A stretch of DNA of 42,483 nucleotides, taken from the IMG/VR virus record IMGVR_UViG_3300041409_000120, positions 1 to 42,483 of that record; one strand, 5' to 3'. This document shows positions 5,425-12,443 of the stretch, piece by piece. The stretch is from a virus. How positions within the stretch are numbered: position 1 is the first letter of the stretch; each line of letters starts with the position of its first letter. Made by a program: the position numbers and the translations under genes. The notes under the pieces were generated by a model. It was not told where the DNA came from and did not search any database. It saw nothing but the letters and a program-made list of their open reading frames with translations.

Positions 5425-6504
5425 TCAGACGGTAATATCATGCTTTACCATTCCTTCCGATTCCTTCGTTGGAGGAAATGTACGGCACAATTCCGGCACA
5501 AGGGCTGGCAGACGGGAAACGGCTCTCTTTCTAGCATGAGGCAGAAGGTGCGAATACATTTTTGTGGTGATAGGGTTAGTGTGACCCAGAAGTTCCCCCA
5601 CCTCTTCCAATGTAGCTCCATTGGAAATGAGATGGCTGGCGTAAGTGTGCCGGAAGCAATGCGCTGAGCCTTTCAGGAAGGCGTCTTTAATCAATCGTTG
5701 GAAATATTGAGCGTATGTACTGTCCGGGACCAGATCCGGCCCTAAAACGAATCCTTGGGGCCTCCTGATCGATTGTAGATGGGTTTGCAAGTCTTCTGGC
5801 ATGTCAATGCGCCGGTCATGAGGCTTTTGAGCGGTCCACCCCTTGGGTTTCCAGAAAGGTTTGGGGTGAATGTAGAGCGTGCCATCATCAAAAGCAATAT
5901 CCTGCCATTCCAGATGCCGTACTTCGCCGCTTCTGAGACCAGCCCGGGCCATAAGGAGTAAGGCCGTTTGCCATTTTCCCTTTGTCATGCTTATAAGCTT
6001 CTGAAGCTCTTCCATCATATAGTAAATGAGTCTGCCTGCTGAAACATGCCCCTTTACCATCCGCCATGGCTGAACCATCGTATATCGCCATGCTTCGGCG
6101 GTCTTCATCGCTACCTTGATTTGCATGACGTAAGAGCCTATGGCCGCATCCGTATATTCTTTCTTCTTCCATTTGAGCTTGGCATCTTCCAGAAGTTCAG
6201 GCGTAATCTGCTGAATGTGCTTGATGTAAAACACCTCGTCCAATCTTCGGAAGGCCAAGTCCGTGTGAGCATAGGTGTTTGGCCGCTTCTGGTCTTTGCG
6301 GATCTTCAGATACAGCGTCTTAAACACCTTGTAATCCGTGGACTGAGGCACAAGGCCATGCTTTCGGAACCGGCTGACAGACGCTAGTTCGTCCTGCATC
6401 ATCTGAGCTTCCCGCTTATTGGGTGAGAGAGGTTTCCTGACACGTTCCCCGTTCAACCAATAATTGGAATACCAAACTCGATTGCGAAGATAGATCTGAC
6501 CCAT
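5425..6504 (-). CDS. int: Tyrosine recombinase (integrase)
   Basis: A 359-residue protein. It has an N-terminal arm-type DNA-binding segment (about 1-50), a SAM-like core-binding domain (about 55-150) and a catalytic domain with R191, H282-x2-R285, H308 and nucleophile Y317. All expected catalytic residues except a confidently placed Lys are visible. It would join the phage and host attachment sites. The start overlaps the stop of the outer-membrane-type gene (TGATG), so the two are coupled. The gene's 3' end contains a second GGCACAA pair. Confidence 0.95.
   Translation of the reverse strand: MGQIYLRNRVWYSNYWLNGERVRKPLSPNKREAQMMQDELASVSRFRKHGLVPQSTDYKVFKTLYLKIRKDQKRPNTYAHTDLAFRRLDEVFYIKHIQQITPELLEDAKLKWKKKEYTDAAIGSYVMQIKVAMKTAEAWRYTMVQPWRMVKGHVSAGRLIYYMMEELQKLISMTKGKWQTALLLMARAGLRSGEVRHLEWQDIAFDDGTLYIHPKPFWKPKGWTAQKPHDRRIDMPEDLQTHLQSIRRPQGFVLGPDLVPDSTYAQYFQRLIKDAFLKGSAHCFRHTYASHLISNGATLEEVGELLGHTNPITTKMYSHLLPHARKRAVSRLPALVPELCRTFPPTKESEGMVKHDITV
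5484..5501 (+). repeat. GGCACAA pair 2 (candidate integrase arm site)
   Basis: GGCACAA at 5484-5490 and 5495-5501, 11 bp apart, inside the 3' coding part of the integrase. Confidence 0.45.
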
Positions 6505-6875
6505 CAGTGGAAATAGATTCTGGCTCCCAGCTTGTAGGTTGGACCGCTCATATCAGCTTTGGTGGTGTCATAAAACAGATTGTTGCCAACCACAGACCCA
6601 TCAATTCCCTCTATGGTGTGTTTAGCATACCCGATCCCGGCTTCGATTGTCAGCATATCGTTGATAGGGACTCGCGCGTCTCCCATAAACGAATTCAGCT
6701 TGTCTTTGGCTTCCGGTTGCGGCGTCCAGACAATTGTCCCATAGTTTAAATCCCCTTTCAGATTATGGCCTGAATAAATGATTCCTAAGCTTGGAAACCG
6801 GTCTGGGTTGTCCTTGATTTCATAGCCCAGCACCATTCCCGGCAACAACAAAAGCCCTAACCATGTCATTTTCAT
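6504..6875 (-). CDS. Small outer-membrane beta-barrel-like protein
   Basis: A 123-residue protein with an N-terminal signal peptide (Lys, then WLGLLLLPGMVLG, cleavage about residue 17), alternating polar/hydrophobic strands and a terminal strand YKLGARIYFH. The last strand, with aromatic residues near the end, suits outer-membrane barrel insertion. AAAGGAG lies 8 nt before the ATG. It lies directly upstream of and overlaps the integrase, as expected of a gene expressed in the lysogen or at integration. Surface alteration or exclusion is an inference. Confidence 0.7.
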   Translation of the reverse strand: MKMTWLGLLLLPGMVLGYEIKDNPDRFPSLGIIYSGHNLKGDLNYGTIVWTPQPEAKDKLNSFMGDARVPINDMLTIEAGIGYAKHTIEGIDGSVVGNNLFYDTTKADMSGPTYKLGARIYFH

Positions 6876-7008
6876 TGTTCAGCTCCTTTGAGTTTTATTT
6901 TGTTTCCTTGACAAAGATATCTCCAGAAGTAAAATCACTTTTTCCCATTTATGATCGAGACTAAATTCCTCACGCACAAAAATAAATGTCTTCTCCGCAT
7001 GAAAGACC

Positions 7009-7314
7009 CTATTCGCGCTCAGTCCGCCGACCTCTGGATGGACGCTCGTCAGCTCGCTCTTTTTGTGTCCTCGGCTTCTCTGGCTCTTGATAAACTCCAA
7101 CACTGGGAGGCAGAGGAACACCAGATAAATGAATACCCCGTCGTGGAGCTGAAGGCTCTTTAGCTCCCATCTTGCCTGTAGCGTAGTCCAGTAAAATTGA
7201 TTCCACCTTCTTCGTAATACCCCATGTCCACCCCTCCTCAGCCAGTTTGGCCTTGAAAGCGGCATGAACAGTCCCACCTATCCAGACAGCCTTTGAATCT
7301 TTCTTTCTAGCCAG
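7009..7314 (-). CDS. Ribbon-helix-helix-like protein, probable CTG start
   Basis: The frame reads LARKKDSKAVWIGGTVH and continues through AFKAKLAEEGWTW, then VESILLDYATGK. This strand-helix-helix pattern resembles Arc/MetJ-type ribbon-helix-helix DNA-binding proteins; the C-terminal third is Pro/Arg-rich and disordered. The frame has no ATG/GTG/TTG before a GTG at 7206, which would cut off the fold. A CTG at 7314 behind AAGGGA keeps it. It reads away from the palindrome at 7332..7352, the place for a phage regulator. Confidence 0.5.
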   Translation of the reverse strand: MARKKDSKAVWIGGTVHAAFKAKLAEEGWTWGITKKVESILLDYATGKMGAKEPSAPRRGIHLSGVPLPPSVGVYQEPEKPRTQKERADERPSRGRRTERE

Positions 7315-7324
7315 ATTATTTCCC

Positions 7325-7353
7325 TTGACATGTGTATAGTATTACTGTACACT
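7325..7353 (+). promoter_or_regulatory. Main rightward (early) promoter
   Basis: Perfect TTGACA (7325-7330), 17-nt spacer, TACACT (7348-7353). The start is expected near 7360, giving a leader of about 200 nt before the XRE gene. Confidence 0.75.
7332..7352. promoter_or_regulatory. Operator-like palindrome in the early promoter
   Basis: A 21-bp dyad with arms GTGTA-n-AGTA / TACT-n-TACAC; 18 of 21 positions are symmetric. It fills the -35/-10 spacer and overlaps the -10 box, a classic repressor position. Confidence 0.65.
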
Positions 7354-7413
7354 TACTCATCACCGTCGAGAAGTAAGCAAACGAACAGTATCTAAAACTT
7401 GGGAGAAACGCAA

Positions 7414-7455
7414 ATGAAAAACACACAAGGACAATATGAAGACCTCAAAATCTGA
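7414..7455 (+). CDS. 13-residue leader peptide
   Basis: ATG behind GGGAGA encodes MKNTQGQYEDLKI and stops 2 nt before the first terminator stem. The placement is that of an attenuator leader peptide. It has no run of one amino acid, so ordinary amino-acid attenuation is not indicated. Confidence 0.4.
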   Translation: MKNTQGQYEDLKI

Positions 7456-7457
7456 AG

Positions 7458-7480
7458 CCAGCCTAACGGTTGGTTTTTTC
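7458..7480 (+). terminator. Intrinsic terminator 1 of the early leader
   Basis: Stem CCAGCC/GGTTGG (one G-U) with a TAAC loop, then TTTTTT. It would end a transcript of about 120 nt from the promoter at 7325. Confidence 0.65.
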
Positions 7481-7485
7481 GTTTT

Positions 7486-7551
7486 GCCCCTTGCTGACCT
7501 TGTGTGTGCCGCTCCCAAGCGGAAAACATCTTCGGCAGGGGCATTTTTTTT
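7486..7551 (+). terminator. Intrinsic terminator 2 of the early leader
   Basis: An outer stem GCCCC-T-GC / GC-A-GGGGC encloses a CCGCT/AGCGG hairpin and is followed by ATTTTTTTT. This is a strong terminator placed 17 nt before the XRE gene. Confidence 0.75.
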
Positions 7552-7568
7552 ATGCCAAAGGTTATCCG

Positions 7569-7940
7569 ATGAAGCCTAAACAAGATAGCCCCCAAAATCC
7601 CGAACTGCCGGGTATTAAGGTTTCGAAACAGACCCCTTTTTTTGACCCTCTTATCGTGAATCAACGAAACCGCACGTATAAGGGGGGTCGGGTTTTAAGG
7701 TGTGCTGTTCGATTCCGCTATTGGCGAGAAACCGAGGGACTCAGCGTGGGACGCATAGCCGCGCGACTGGAAGAGCGCACTCGTGAATACGGTATGGATG
7801 CCCAATATGTCATGACGCGACTTTATGAGTTGGAGCAGGGCCGTTTTAAGCCCCCAATGTGGCTCATAGGTCTCTTAATGGAAGTTTATCAGATCAAATT
7901 TCCATGGTGGGAATTTCTCGATACAGGGAAAACCCAATGA
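7569..7940 (+). CDS. XRE/Cro-like DNA-binding protein
   Basis: A 123-residue protein beginning MKPKQDSPQNPELPG; the frame extends upstream through terminator 2, so the ATG at 7569 with AAAGG is preferred. Residues about 43-112 (LRCAVRFRYWRETEGLSV, later YELEQGRF) follow the helix pattern of lambda-repressor-type domains, with 'E.G.....W' between helices. No protease or oligomerisation domain. First gene behind the early promoter, so a Cro-like or early regulator; which operator it binds is unknown. Confidence 0.65.
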   Translation: MKPKQDSPQNPELPGIKVSKQTPFFDPLIVNQRNRTYKGGRVLRCAVRFRYWRETEGLSVGRIAARLEERTREYGMDAQYVMTRLYELEQGRFKPPMWLIGLLMEVYQIKFPWWEFLDTGKTQ

Positions 7941-8122
7941 TTACCACCATGTCGGATCGTCAGTTAGCTGAGATGGCCCTAGGCCCTGATTGCAAACCCA
8001 GTTCTTGGAAATTTATTCAACAAGCCATACGCCGGGGCGAACTCCGAGCCCGAAAGATCGGACGCAAATGGCGGATCTTGGAAGATGACGCCAAAGAATG
8101 GATTTCTTACAGGAATAAATGA
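7937..8122 (+). CDS. Excisionase-like winged-helix protein
   Basis: A 61-residue protein. The core SSWKFIQQAIRRGELRARK followed by GRKWRILEDDAKEWI is the MerR/excisionase-type winged helix (helix, 'I..G.L.a...G..wri', 'l..wi'). It could direct excision by the integrase or act as a regulator. The ATG overlaps the XRE stop (ATGA), consistent with an early operon control pair. Confidence 0.75.
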   Translation: MITTMSDRQLAEMALGPDCKPSSWKFIQQAIRRGELRARKIGRKWRILEDDAKEWISYRNK

Positions 8123-8195
8123 TGAATTTTTTTAGCCGATCTTGTCAGAAAAAGATGACTGTAACGTCAGAGAAAGTCCTAAGAGGTATGGCCCA

Positions 8196-8342
8196 ATGAC
8201 CCCTAACGAACGCGTCCTATCCATGGATCTTAAAAACATGACTGAAGAAGATCTGTTATGGATTCACGAATTAAAAAACCGTGCCCAAGCCATGAGCGGT
8301 CGACTTCAGCTGAAGCACTTAATGGAAGAGGAGGCGGCTTAG
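8196..8342 (+). CDS. Small hypothetical protein
   Basis: A 48-residue protein starting MTPNERVLSMDL behind AAGAGGT; a TTG at 8142 in the same frame has no ribosome site. Helical and acidic. The next gene starts one base after its stop. No family recognised. Confidence 0.55.
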   Translation: MTPNERVLSMDLKNMTEEDLLWIHELKNRAQAMSGRLQLKHLMEEEAA

Positions 8343-8537
8343 ATGAAAACCGCACTGAAAGCCGACGGATACGGGCCCACGCATAGGGCTCATATGAATT
8401 ATGAGGTCCAGCGTCAAAACCGGGAATGGCGGTTGAATGTCCGCCGCCGGGACCATGAAAGGTTGAAGGCCGCGCTCTGCGTGATCGGGACTTTCCTGCT
8501 TCTTTCGGGGCTACTTCACTGGGGTTTGAAAAAGTGA
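8343..8537 (+). CDS. Small single-span membrane protein
   Basis: A 64-residue protein. A basic, His-rich N-terminal half is followed by a hydrophobic span (about 44-61, AALCVIGTFLLLSGLLHWG) and KK. GAGGAGG lies upstream. It overlaps a second small membrane ORF (GTGA). No family recognised. Confidence 0.6.
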   Translation: MKTALKADGYGPTHRAHMNYEVQRQNREWRLNVRRRDHERLKAALCVIGTFLLLSGLLHWGLKK

Positions 8538-8644
8538 CCCGCAAGCAATTTGCCGCCAACATTCTGGTTATGCCTTTTGTCCTGATCGGGATCAGCTTGC
8601 TTGCGGCCTGGTGGCTGATCGCGGATATCTGGGAGGTGCTATGA
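8534..8644 (+). CDS. 36-residue membrane peptide
   Basis: The GTG-start ORF begins MTRKQFAANILVMPF; residues about 9-31 form one hydrophobic span. Overlap with both neighbours (GTGA, and CTATGA at the end) supports it. Two membrane peptides in tandem may act together. Confidence 0.5.
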   Translation: MTRKQFAANILVMPFVLIGISLLAAWWLIADIWEVL

Positions 8645-8871
8645 CTTCCTCCGCCATGCAAGGCCTGATTGAGCGCCGCCGAGAACTGACGACGCGCCGC
8701 ATGTATGCCGAACGGAATTACATCTTCCACGATGGCGAAGCGCAGAAGTTCATGCGCGTGATGGCGAAAGCGGACAACGATTTAATGGTACTGCAATTTG
8801 AAATCCAAAAAGCCCAAGTCCTCGATGCCATGCAAGCATCGGATGCGGTCGGAGAGAAGAAATGGTTTTGA
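8641..8871 (+). CDS. Helical hypothetical protein
   Basis: A 76-residue protein beginning MTSSAMQGLIERRREL with GGGAGG upstream. Long amphipathic helices, probably a coiled coil. It overlaps the following zinc protein by 10 nt. No family recognised. Confidence 0.6.
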   Translation: MTSSAMQGLIERRRELTTRRMYAERNYIFHDGEAQKFMRVMAKADNDLMVLQFEIQKAQVLDAMQASDAVGEKKWF

Positions 8872-8990
8872 GCCATTGCCAGGGATGCGGCAGGTCAACG
8901 TGCGCCTTCTACAAGCCACGCTATTCAAAGTTCCATTTGTGTTACGAATGTTACCGCCAAGATTATGGCGATGAAAACTGGGAGGAATAA
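8862..8990 (+). CDS. 42-residue zinc ribbon protein
   Basis: CQGC (about residues 6-9) and CYEC (27-30) give a four-cysteine zinc ribbon in a protein too short for anything else. GGAGAG precedes the ATG, and the next gene starts directly after its stop. Confidence 0.6.
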   Translation: MVLSHCQGCGRSTCAFYKPRYSKFHLCYECYRQDYGDENWEE

Positions 8991-9305
8991 ATGGACGATA
9001 AATTAAGCCACATCGAACAAAGATTAAAAGAAAGGGCTATGCAGAGATTGCGCGACCATGTGAACAAACAAACGCTCGGAGAAATACGGTATATCTCCGG
9101 AAGAATGTTCGCCCATTTCGAGGTTACGCGAGAAGATTTGGAGGGAGTTAGGGAGGTCGATGAACTTTTGGAAATAGCAGTTAAAAAGATAATCGACGGC
9201 CTTGCTGACGATTTCTACAAACAGGAGCTTGGCCAATTTATCGGACGGACAGATGACCTACAGAAGCAATTGGACGAGCTGAAGGACACTATACCGACTT
9301 GCTGA
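8991..9305 (+). CDS. Helical acidic protein, unknown
   Basis: A 104-residue protein beginning MDDKLSHIEQRLKER behind GGGAGG. Highly charged, with heptad segments at both ends. It lies directly before the recombination pair. No family recognised; a partner of those genes is possible. Confidence 0.65.
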   Translation: MDDKLSHIEQRLKERAMQRLRDHVNKQTLGEIRYISGRMFAHFEVTREDLEGVREVDELLEIAVKKIIDGLADDFYKQELGQFIGRTDDLQKQLDELKDTIPTC

Positions 9306-9331
9306 TTTAAGACAAAACTGGGAGGACAAAT

Positions 9332-10252
9332 ATGAGCACGGAACGCGTAGAAGTCGCTGAAAACGAAGTGGAGGTAGCGGACAGTCAAATGCTGGCCGTT
9401 TCAGATATCGCCAGCACGGAAGGTATGGATGCCATTATCGCGGTCGGCGCGAAGATGGAAGCCTTTACGAAGGCGATGGACACAATCCTCAATGCCGTCA
9501 TCAAGCGGAGCTATGTCGGGGATTGGGTCTGCCACAACCGGCAGGGCGATAAGCCGGAGAACTTCAAGGCCAATATCGGATCGGCAGCCGCTGAGCGGAT
9601 CGCTACGTTTCTTGGCATTCAGGAACGCAATTGGACTCCGGGCTTAAAGGTCAGGAGTGACGATGGCCAGTATTTCACCTGGAGTTTTGAGGCTGACTTC
9701 GGATTCGGGAAACGTTGGATACATTCCATCGGCCGGGCCAGCAGCCAAGACAAATTCTTCGGCTATGCGAACGGCGAATGGAAGGCGCTGGAAGACGTGA
9801 AGGAAGACGATATCCGCATGGCGGCGTTCCGGGCATGCCGTAAAGAGGGTGTTCGCGGGCTTCTGGGGCTTCGCTCCATCCCCATCTCGAAGCTTAAAGA
9901 GCTGGGCTACAACGTTGATTGCGTCCGGTATGTGAACTTCGAATCGAAGATGTCGGAGACCGACAAGAAAGCCGCCGGGACAGACGGCCTTATCTGGAAG
10001 GAAATCAAGGTCGCCAACATCACCAAGAAGTCCGAAAGCAAAGACCCTAAAAAGCCGTGGATTCTCTGGACCGTGAGCGATGGGAAGCTGAATTATTCCA
10101 TGTTCGCTTCCATCGATAGCCAGCGACTCGTGAAACTCCAACTCCATCAAGAGGACCAGACGCCGATCAAGATCGCGGTCAAGGTCGGCACCTATAACGG
10201 CCAGGAGCAGTATTCCATCGAGAAGGTGGAAGGCGAGGAAGCATCCAAATGA
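9332..10252 (+). CDS. Candidate phage single-strand annealing protein
   Basis: A 306-residue protein with GGGAGG upstream. I do not recognise a named family with certainty. A helical N-terminus of about 65 residues is followed by an alpha/beta core with 'SAAAERIATFLGI', 'RMAAFRACRKEGVRGLLGLR' and a beta-rich C-terminal domain (about 230-300). Conserved-looking 'RA..EG.R.LLGLR' helices and position fit a RecT/Rad52-like annealing protein: it overlaps the PD-(D/E)XK nuclease gene by 4 nt, as annealing protein/exonuclease pairs do. Annealing function is an inference from context. Confidence 0.65.
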   Translation: MSTERVEVAENEVEVADSQMLAVSDIASTEGMDAIIAVGAKMEAFTKAMDTILNAVIKRSYVGDWVCHNRQGDKPENFKANIGSAAAERIATFLGIQERNWTPGLKVRSDDGQYFTWSFEADFGFGKRWIHSIGRASSQDKFFGYANGEWKALEDVKEDDIRMAAFRACRKEGVRGLLGLRSIPISKLKELGYNVDCVRYVNFESKMSETDKKAAGTDGLIWKEIKVANITKKSESKDPKKPWILWTVSDGKLNYSMFASIDSQRLVKLQLHQEDQTPIKIAVKVGTYNGQEQYSIEKVEGEEASK

Positions 10253-11274
10253 ACCCCTACAAGGATGTCCAAGCCGCCGTCGCAAACACGACATTGGCCG
10301 GGGCTTTAGCCTTCGAAATTACGGAGCGCCGCCGCGCCGGCCTACGCGGCAAGAATACCCCCTACCCGCGATCCGTGAGCATCCTCTCCGATATTGGAGA
10401 GTGCGACCGCCAGATGGTCTATTCCATCACCAACTGGCAGGACAAGCCGCCCTTTGATGATGATCTTTTATATCGCTTCGAGGCGGGCAAGGATCAGGAA
10501 TTGCTCCTCGTAAGGGATCTGGTAGGCCTTGGCTACGAAGTGATAGGCGCCCAGGAAGTCATCGAGATCAAGAACCGAAAAGGCGAAACGATTGGGCGCG
10601 GCAAGATCGATGGAAAAATCGAATATCACCGCATCAAGATCCCATTCGAGATTAAATCGATGAATCCGATGGTGTTCGATAATATCGATTCGGTAGAGGA
10701 CTTCCAGAAAAAACCTTACCTCCGCAAGTATATCCGGCAGATCACGATGTACCTCTTCGGAAACAACATCGAAGAGGGGCTTCTGATTTGTACGGATTGT
10801 TTAGGCCATTGGAAGTTCTTCGTCATCACGCTCGATTATGGCCTGGCAGAGCAGATCCTACAGCGCTTAGAGCGTGTCCATGAGCACATCAAGTCGAAGA
10901 CTCAGCCGGACCGCATCGAGTTCCGTGATGAGATCTGCGGGAAATGCGCCTTCTACCACATCTGCCTTCCGGACATGATCCGTACTGAAATGGAAGTCCT
11001 AAATGATGAGGACTTTTTGATGAACCTTGAGGTCCGTGAATCGACCAAAGAGGCGCGCGCGGCATACGAGTCAGCGGACAAAAAGGCGAAGAACTTCATC
11101 AAGAAGTACGGAATCACCAAAGGCATCGCCGGAGATTTCGTCATTACATCTAAAACGATACCGACAAAAGAGCGAGCGGCTATTCCCGCCGGGACAATGA
11201 CGCGCATTGAGATCAGTAAATTGGAATCAATCTCACAAGGGGCCGGCATTCCCCCAGCACGGCTGGAGCAGTGA
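10249..11274 (+). CDS. Cas4/RecB-type PD-(D/E)XK nuclease with Fe-S cysteines
   Basis: A 341-residue protein. Motifs in order: C52 (GECDRQMVY), GKDQE (about 78), D121 (GKIDGKI), E134-I-K136 (PFEIKS), QITMYLF (QxxxY), then C230-x2-C233-x5-C239. D...ExK is the catalytic core; one early and three late cysteines are the 4Fe-4S staple of Cas4/AddB-type exonucleases. With the upstream candidate annealing protein it likely forms the phage recombination system, resecting DNA ends. The C-terminal 90 residues are helical and unassigned. Confidence 0.85.
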   Translation: MNPYKDVQAAVANTTLAGALAFEITERRRAGLRGKNTPYPRSVSILSDIGECDRQMVYSITNWQDKPPFDDDLLYRFEAGKDQELLLVRDLVGLGYEVIGAQEVIEIKNRKGETIGRGKIDGKIEYHRIKIPFEIKSMNPMVFDNIDSVEDFQKKPYLRKYIRQITMYLFGNNIEEGLLICTDCLGHWKFFVITLDYGLAEQILQRLERVHEHIKSKTQPDRIEFRDEICGKCAFYHICLPDMIRTEMEVLNDEDFLMNLEVRESTKEARAAYESADKKAKNFIKKYGITKGIAGDFVITSKTIPTKERAAIPAGTMTRIEISKLESISQGAGIPPARLEQ

Positions 11275-11293
11275 CCCCGAAACGGTAAAGCGC

Positions 11294-11473
11294 ATGGCCG
11301 CACAGAGCGGAATCACCAAGCGGGAATACTTCGCGGCGATGGCGATGCAGGGACTTGTTGCGAATTCTGAATTGAGCGAGAAACACGGAATCCCGCAAAC
11401 CGAAACCTCAGAGTTGGCGGTGAAGATGGCAGACGCCTTAATCGCCGAGCTGAACAAGGAGCCGAAGCCGTGA
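11294..11473 (+). CDS. Conserved-type small phage protein
   Basis: A 59-residue form starting MAAQSGITKREYFAAMAMQG; the frame extends upstream within the nuclease gene. The pattern 'sGit.ReYFAA.AmQGl...ADALIAEL' is familiar from small early proteins of temperate phages of unknown role. The ribosome site is weak. It ends on the GTG of the next gene. Confidence 0.6.
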   Translation: MAAQSGITKREYFAAMAMQGLVANSELSEKHGIPQTETSELAVKMADALIAELNKEPKP

Positions 11474-11616
11474 CAGACCTCGACTCCCGAGAACGAGCCC
11501 TGCTTCAGCGCCTGGCGAACATGGAAGCCGTCATCCATGAGGCAATAAAGCAGGAGGGGAAGATCCGGTACGACCTTCAGCAGATCTGGAATGAGAGGGC
11601 GAAGGTAGAAAGGTGA
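11470..11616 (+). CDS. 48-residue coiled-coil protein
   Basis: The GTG start overlaps the upstream stop (GTGA). The ORF begins MTDLDSRERALLQRL and is helical throughout with heptads. No family recognised. A 90-nt gap with no convincing promoter follows. Confidence 0.5.
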   Translation: MTDLDSRERALLQRLANMEAVIHEAIKQEGKIRYDLQQIWNERAKVER

Positions 11617-11706
11617 TTTTTTTGTTCAAGAAAAGTTGTAACGGAATACAGGTTAGTAATTAGACACGCGACGATTTGAGAAGTTACTGAACATTAAAGG
11701 AGACCT

Positions 11707-11979
11707 ATGAAAAACAAAGCGGTATTAGTGACGACGGAGTTTAGAGGAGTTTTCTTTGGATACGTAAAAGACGAAAAGCATTTGCCGGATGAGATTACGC
11801 TGACCAATGTGAAGAACTGTATCTATTGGTCTTCTGACTGTGGGGGATTTCTTGGATTGGCTTCAAGCGGCCCGACCAGTGGATGCAAAATCGGAACACA
11901 GGTTCCGGAATTGCGTCTGTTCAAGATCACCAGCGTCACGCCAGTTTCTGATGAGGCGGCGAAGAAATGGAACTCCTAA
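11707..11979 (+). CDS. Conserved phage protein (DUF6948-like)
   Basis: A 90-residue beta-rich protein starting behind AAAGGAG. The patterns 'VLVTTEFRGVFFGY', 'NCIYWSSDCGGFLGLA' and 'GP..G.KIG' match my recollection of the DUF6948 type found in phage early regions; function unknown. It overlaps the repeat-protein gene by 13 nt. Confidence 0.65.
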   Translation: MKNKAVLVTTEFRGVFFGYVKDEKHLPDEITLTNVKNCIYWSSDCGGFLGLASSGPTSGCKIGTQVPELRLFKITSVTPVSDEAAKKWNS

Positions 11980-12437
11980 AAGTAACAAAGGACATCGCCA
12001 TCAGGGCCATCCTCTTTGGGGCTTGTTCAATTCCGAAAGTGGGCCAATTGGTTAGCGAGTATTCAACCTCAAGCTTAATCTGGGCCGAAAAGATGTTTTC
12101 ACTCAAAGAGCTTAAAGCCTTTGGACGTCCGTTGTGGACGTTGTCCGGTTCCGGTTACGGTTCCGGTTACGGTTACGGTTACGGTTCCGGTTACGGTTCC
12201 GGTTACGGTTACGGTTACGGTTCCGGTGACGGTTACGGTTACGGTTCCGGTTACGGTTCCGGTGACGGTTACGGTTCCGGTGACGGTTACGGTTACGGTT
12301 CCGGTTCCGGTGACGGTTACGGTTACGGTTCCGGTTACGGTTCCGGTTCCGGTTCCGGTTACGGTTACGGTTCCGGTTACGGTGACGGTTACGGTTCCGG
12401 TAAAGACATCGGAGCAAGAATAATCGCTATCGGTTAA
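11967..12437 (+). CDS. Gly-Tyr/Ser/Asp repeat protein
   Basis: A 156-residue protein. Residues 1-60 form a folded-looking helical head; residues 61-144 are 42 dipeptides G-Y, G-S or G-D with no other residue, then a short tail KDIGARIIAIG. Such a tract is intrinsically disordered and, with evenly spaced Tyr, could drive self-association like aromatic low-complexity domains. That is inference. Start overlaps the upstream gene; no ribosome site stronger than AGAAATG. Confidence 0.7.
   Translation: MELLKVTKDIAIRAILFGACSIPKVGQLVSEYSTSSLIWAEKMFSLKELKAFGRPLWTLSGSGYGSGYGYGYGSGYGSGYGYGYGSGDGYGYGSGYGSGDGYGSGDGYGYGSGSGDGYGYGSGYGSGSGSGYGYGSGYGDGYGSGKDIGARIIAIG
12147..12398 (+). repeat. Array of 42 hexanucleotide units
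   Basis: Units are GGTTAC, GGTTCC or GGTGAC in irregular order; no other codons occur. Every Gly is GGT, every Tyr TAC, every Ser TCC and every Asp GAC. Slippage-prone, so length may vary between isolates or in assembly. Confidence 0.95.
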
Positions 12438-12443
12438 CGGTTC

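Noticed and set aside
6879-7277. 132-codon minus-strand ORF upstream of the outer-membrane-type gene
   Set aside because: Another frame through the same region carries a ribbon-helix-helix-like pattern and better composition; this one looks like noise.
7332-7352. Host LexA box
   Set aside because: The dyad lacks the CTGT-N8-ACAG core and is longer than a standard LexA site; a phage repressor is likelier.
8230-8730. 166-codon minus-strand ORF
   Set aside because: Lies opposite three coupled plus-strand genes; no domain pattern.
9644-10294. 216-codon minus-strand ORF opposite the annealing-protein gene
   Set aside because: It is antisense to a well-supported gene, has low-complexity composition and no ribosome site or neighbours on that strand.
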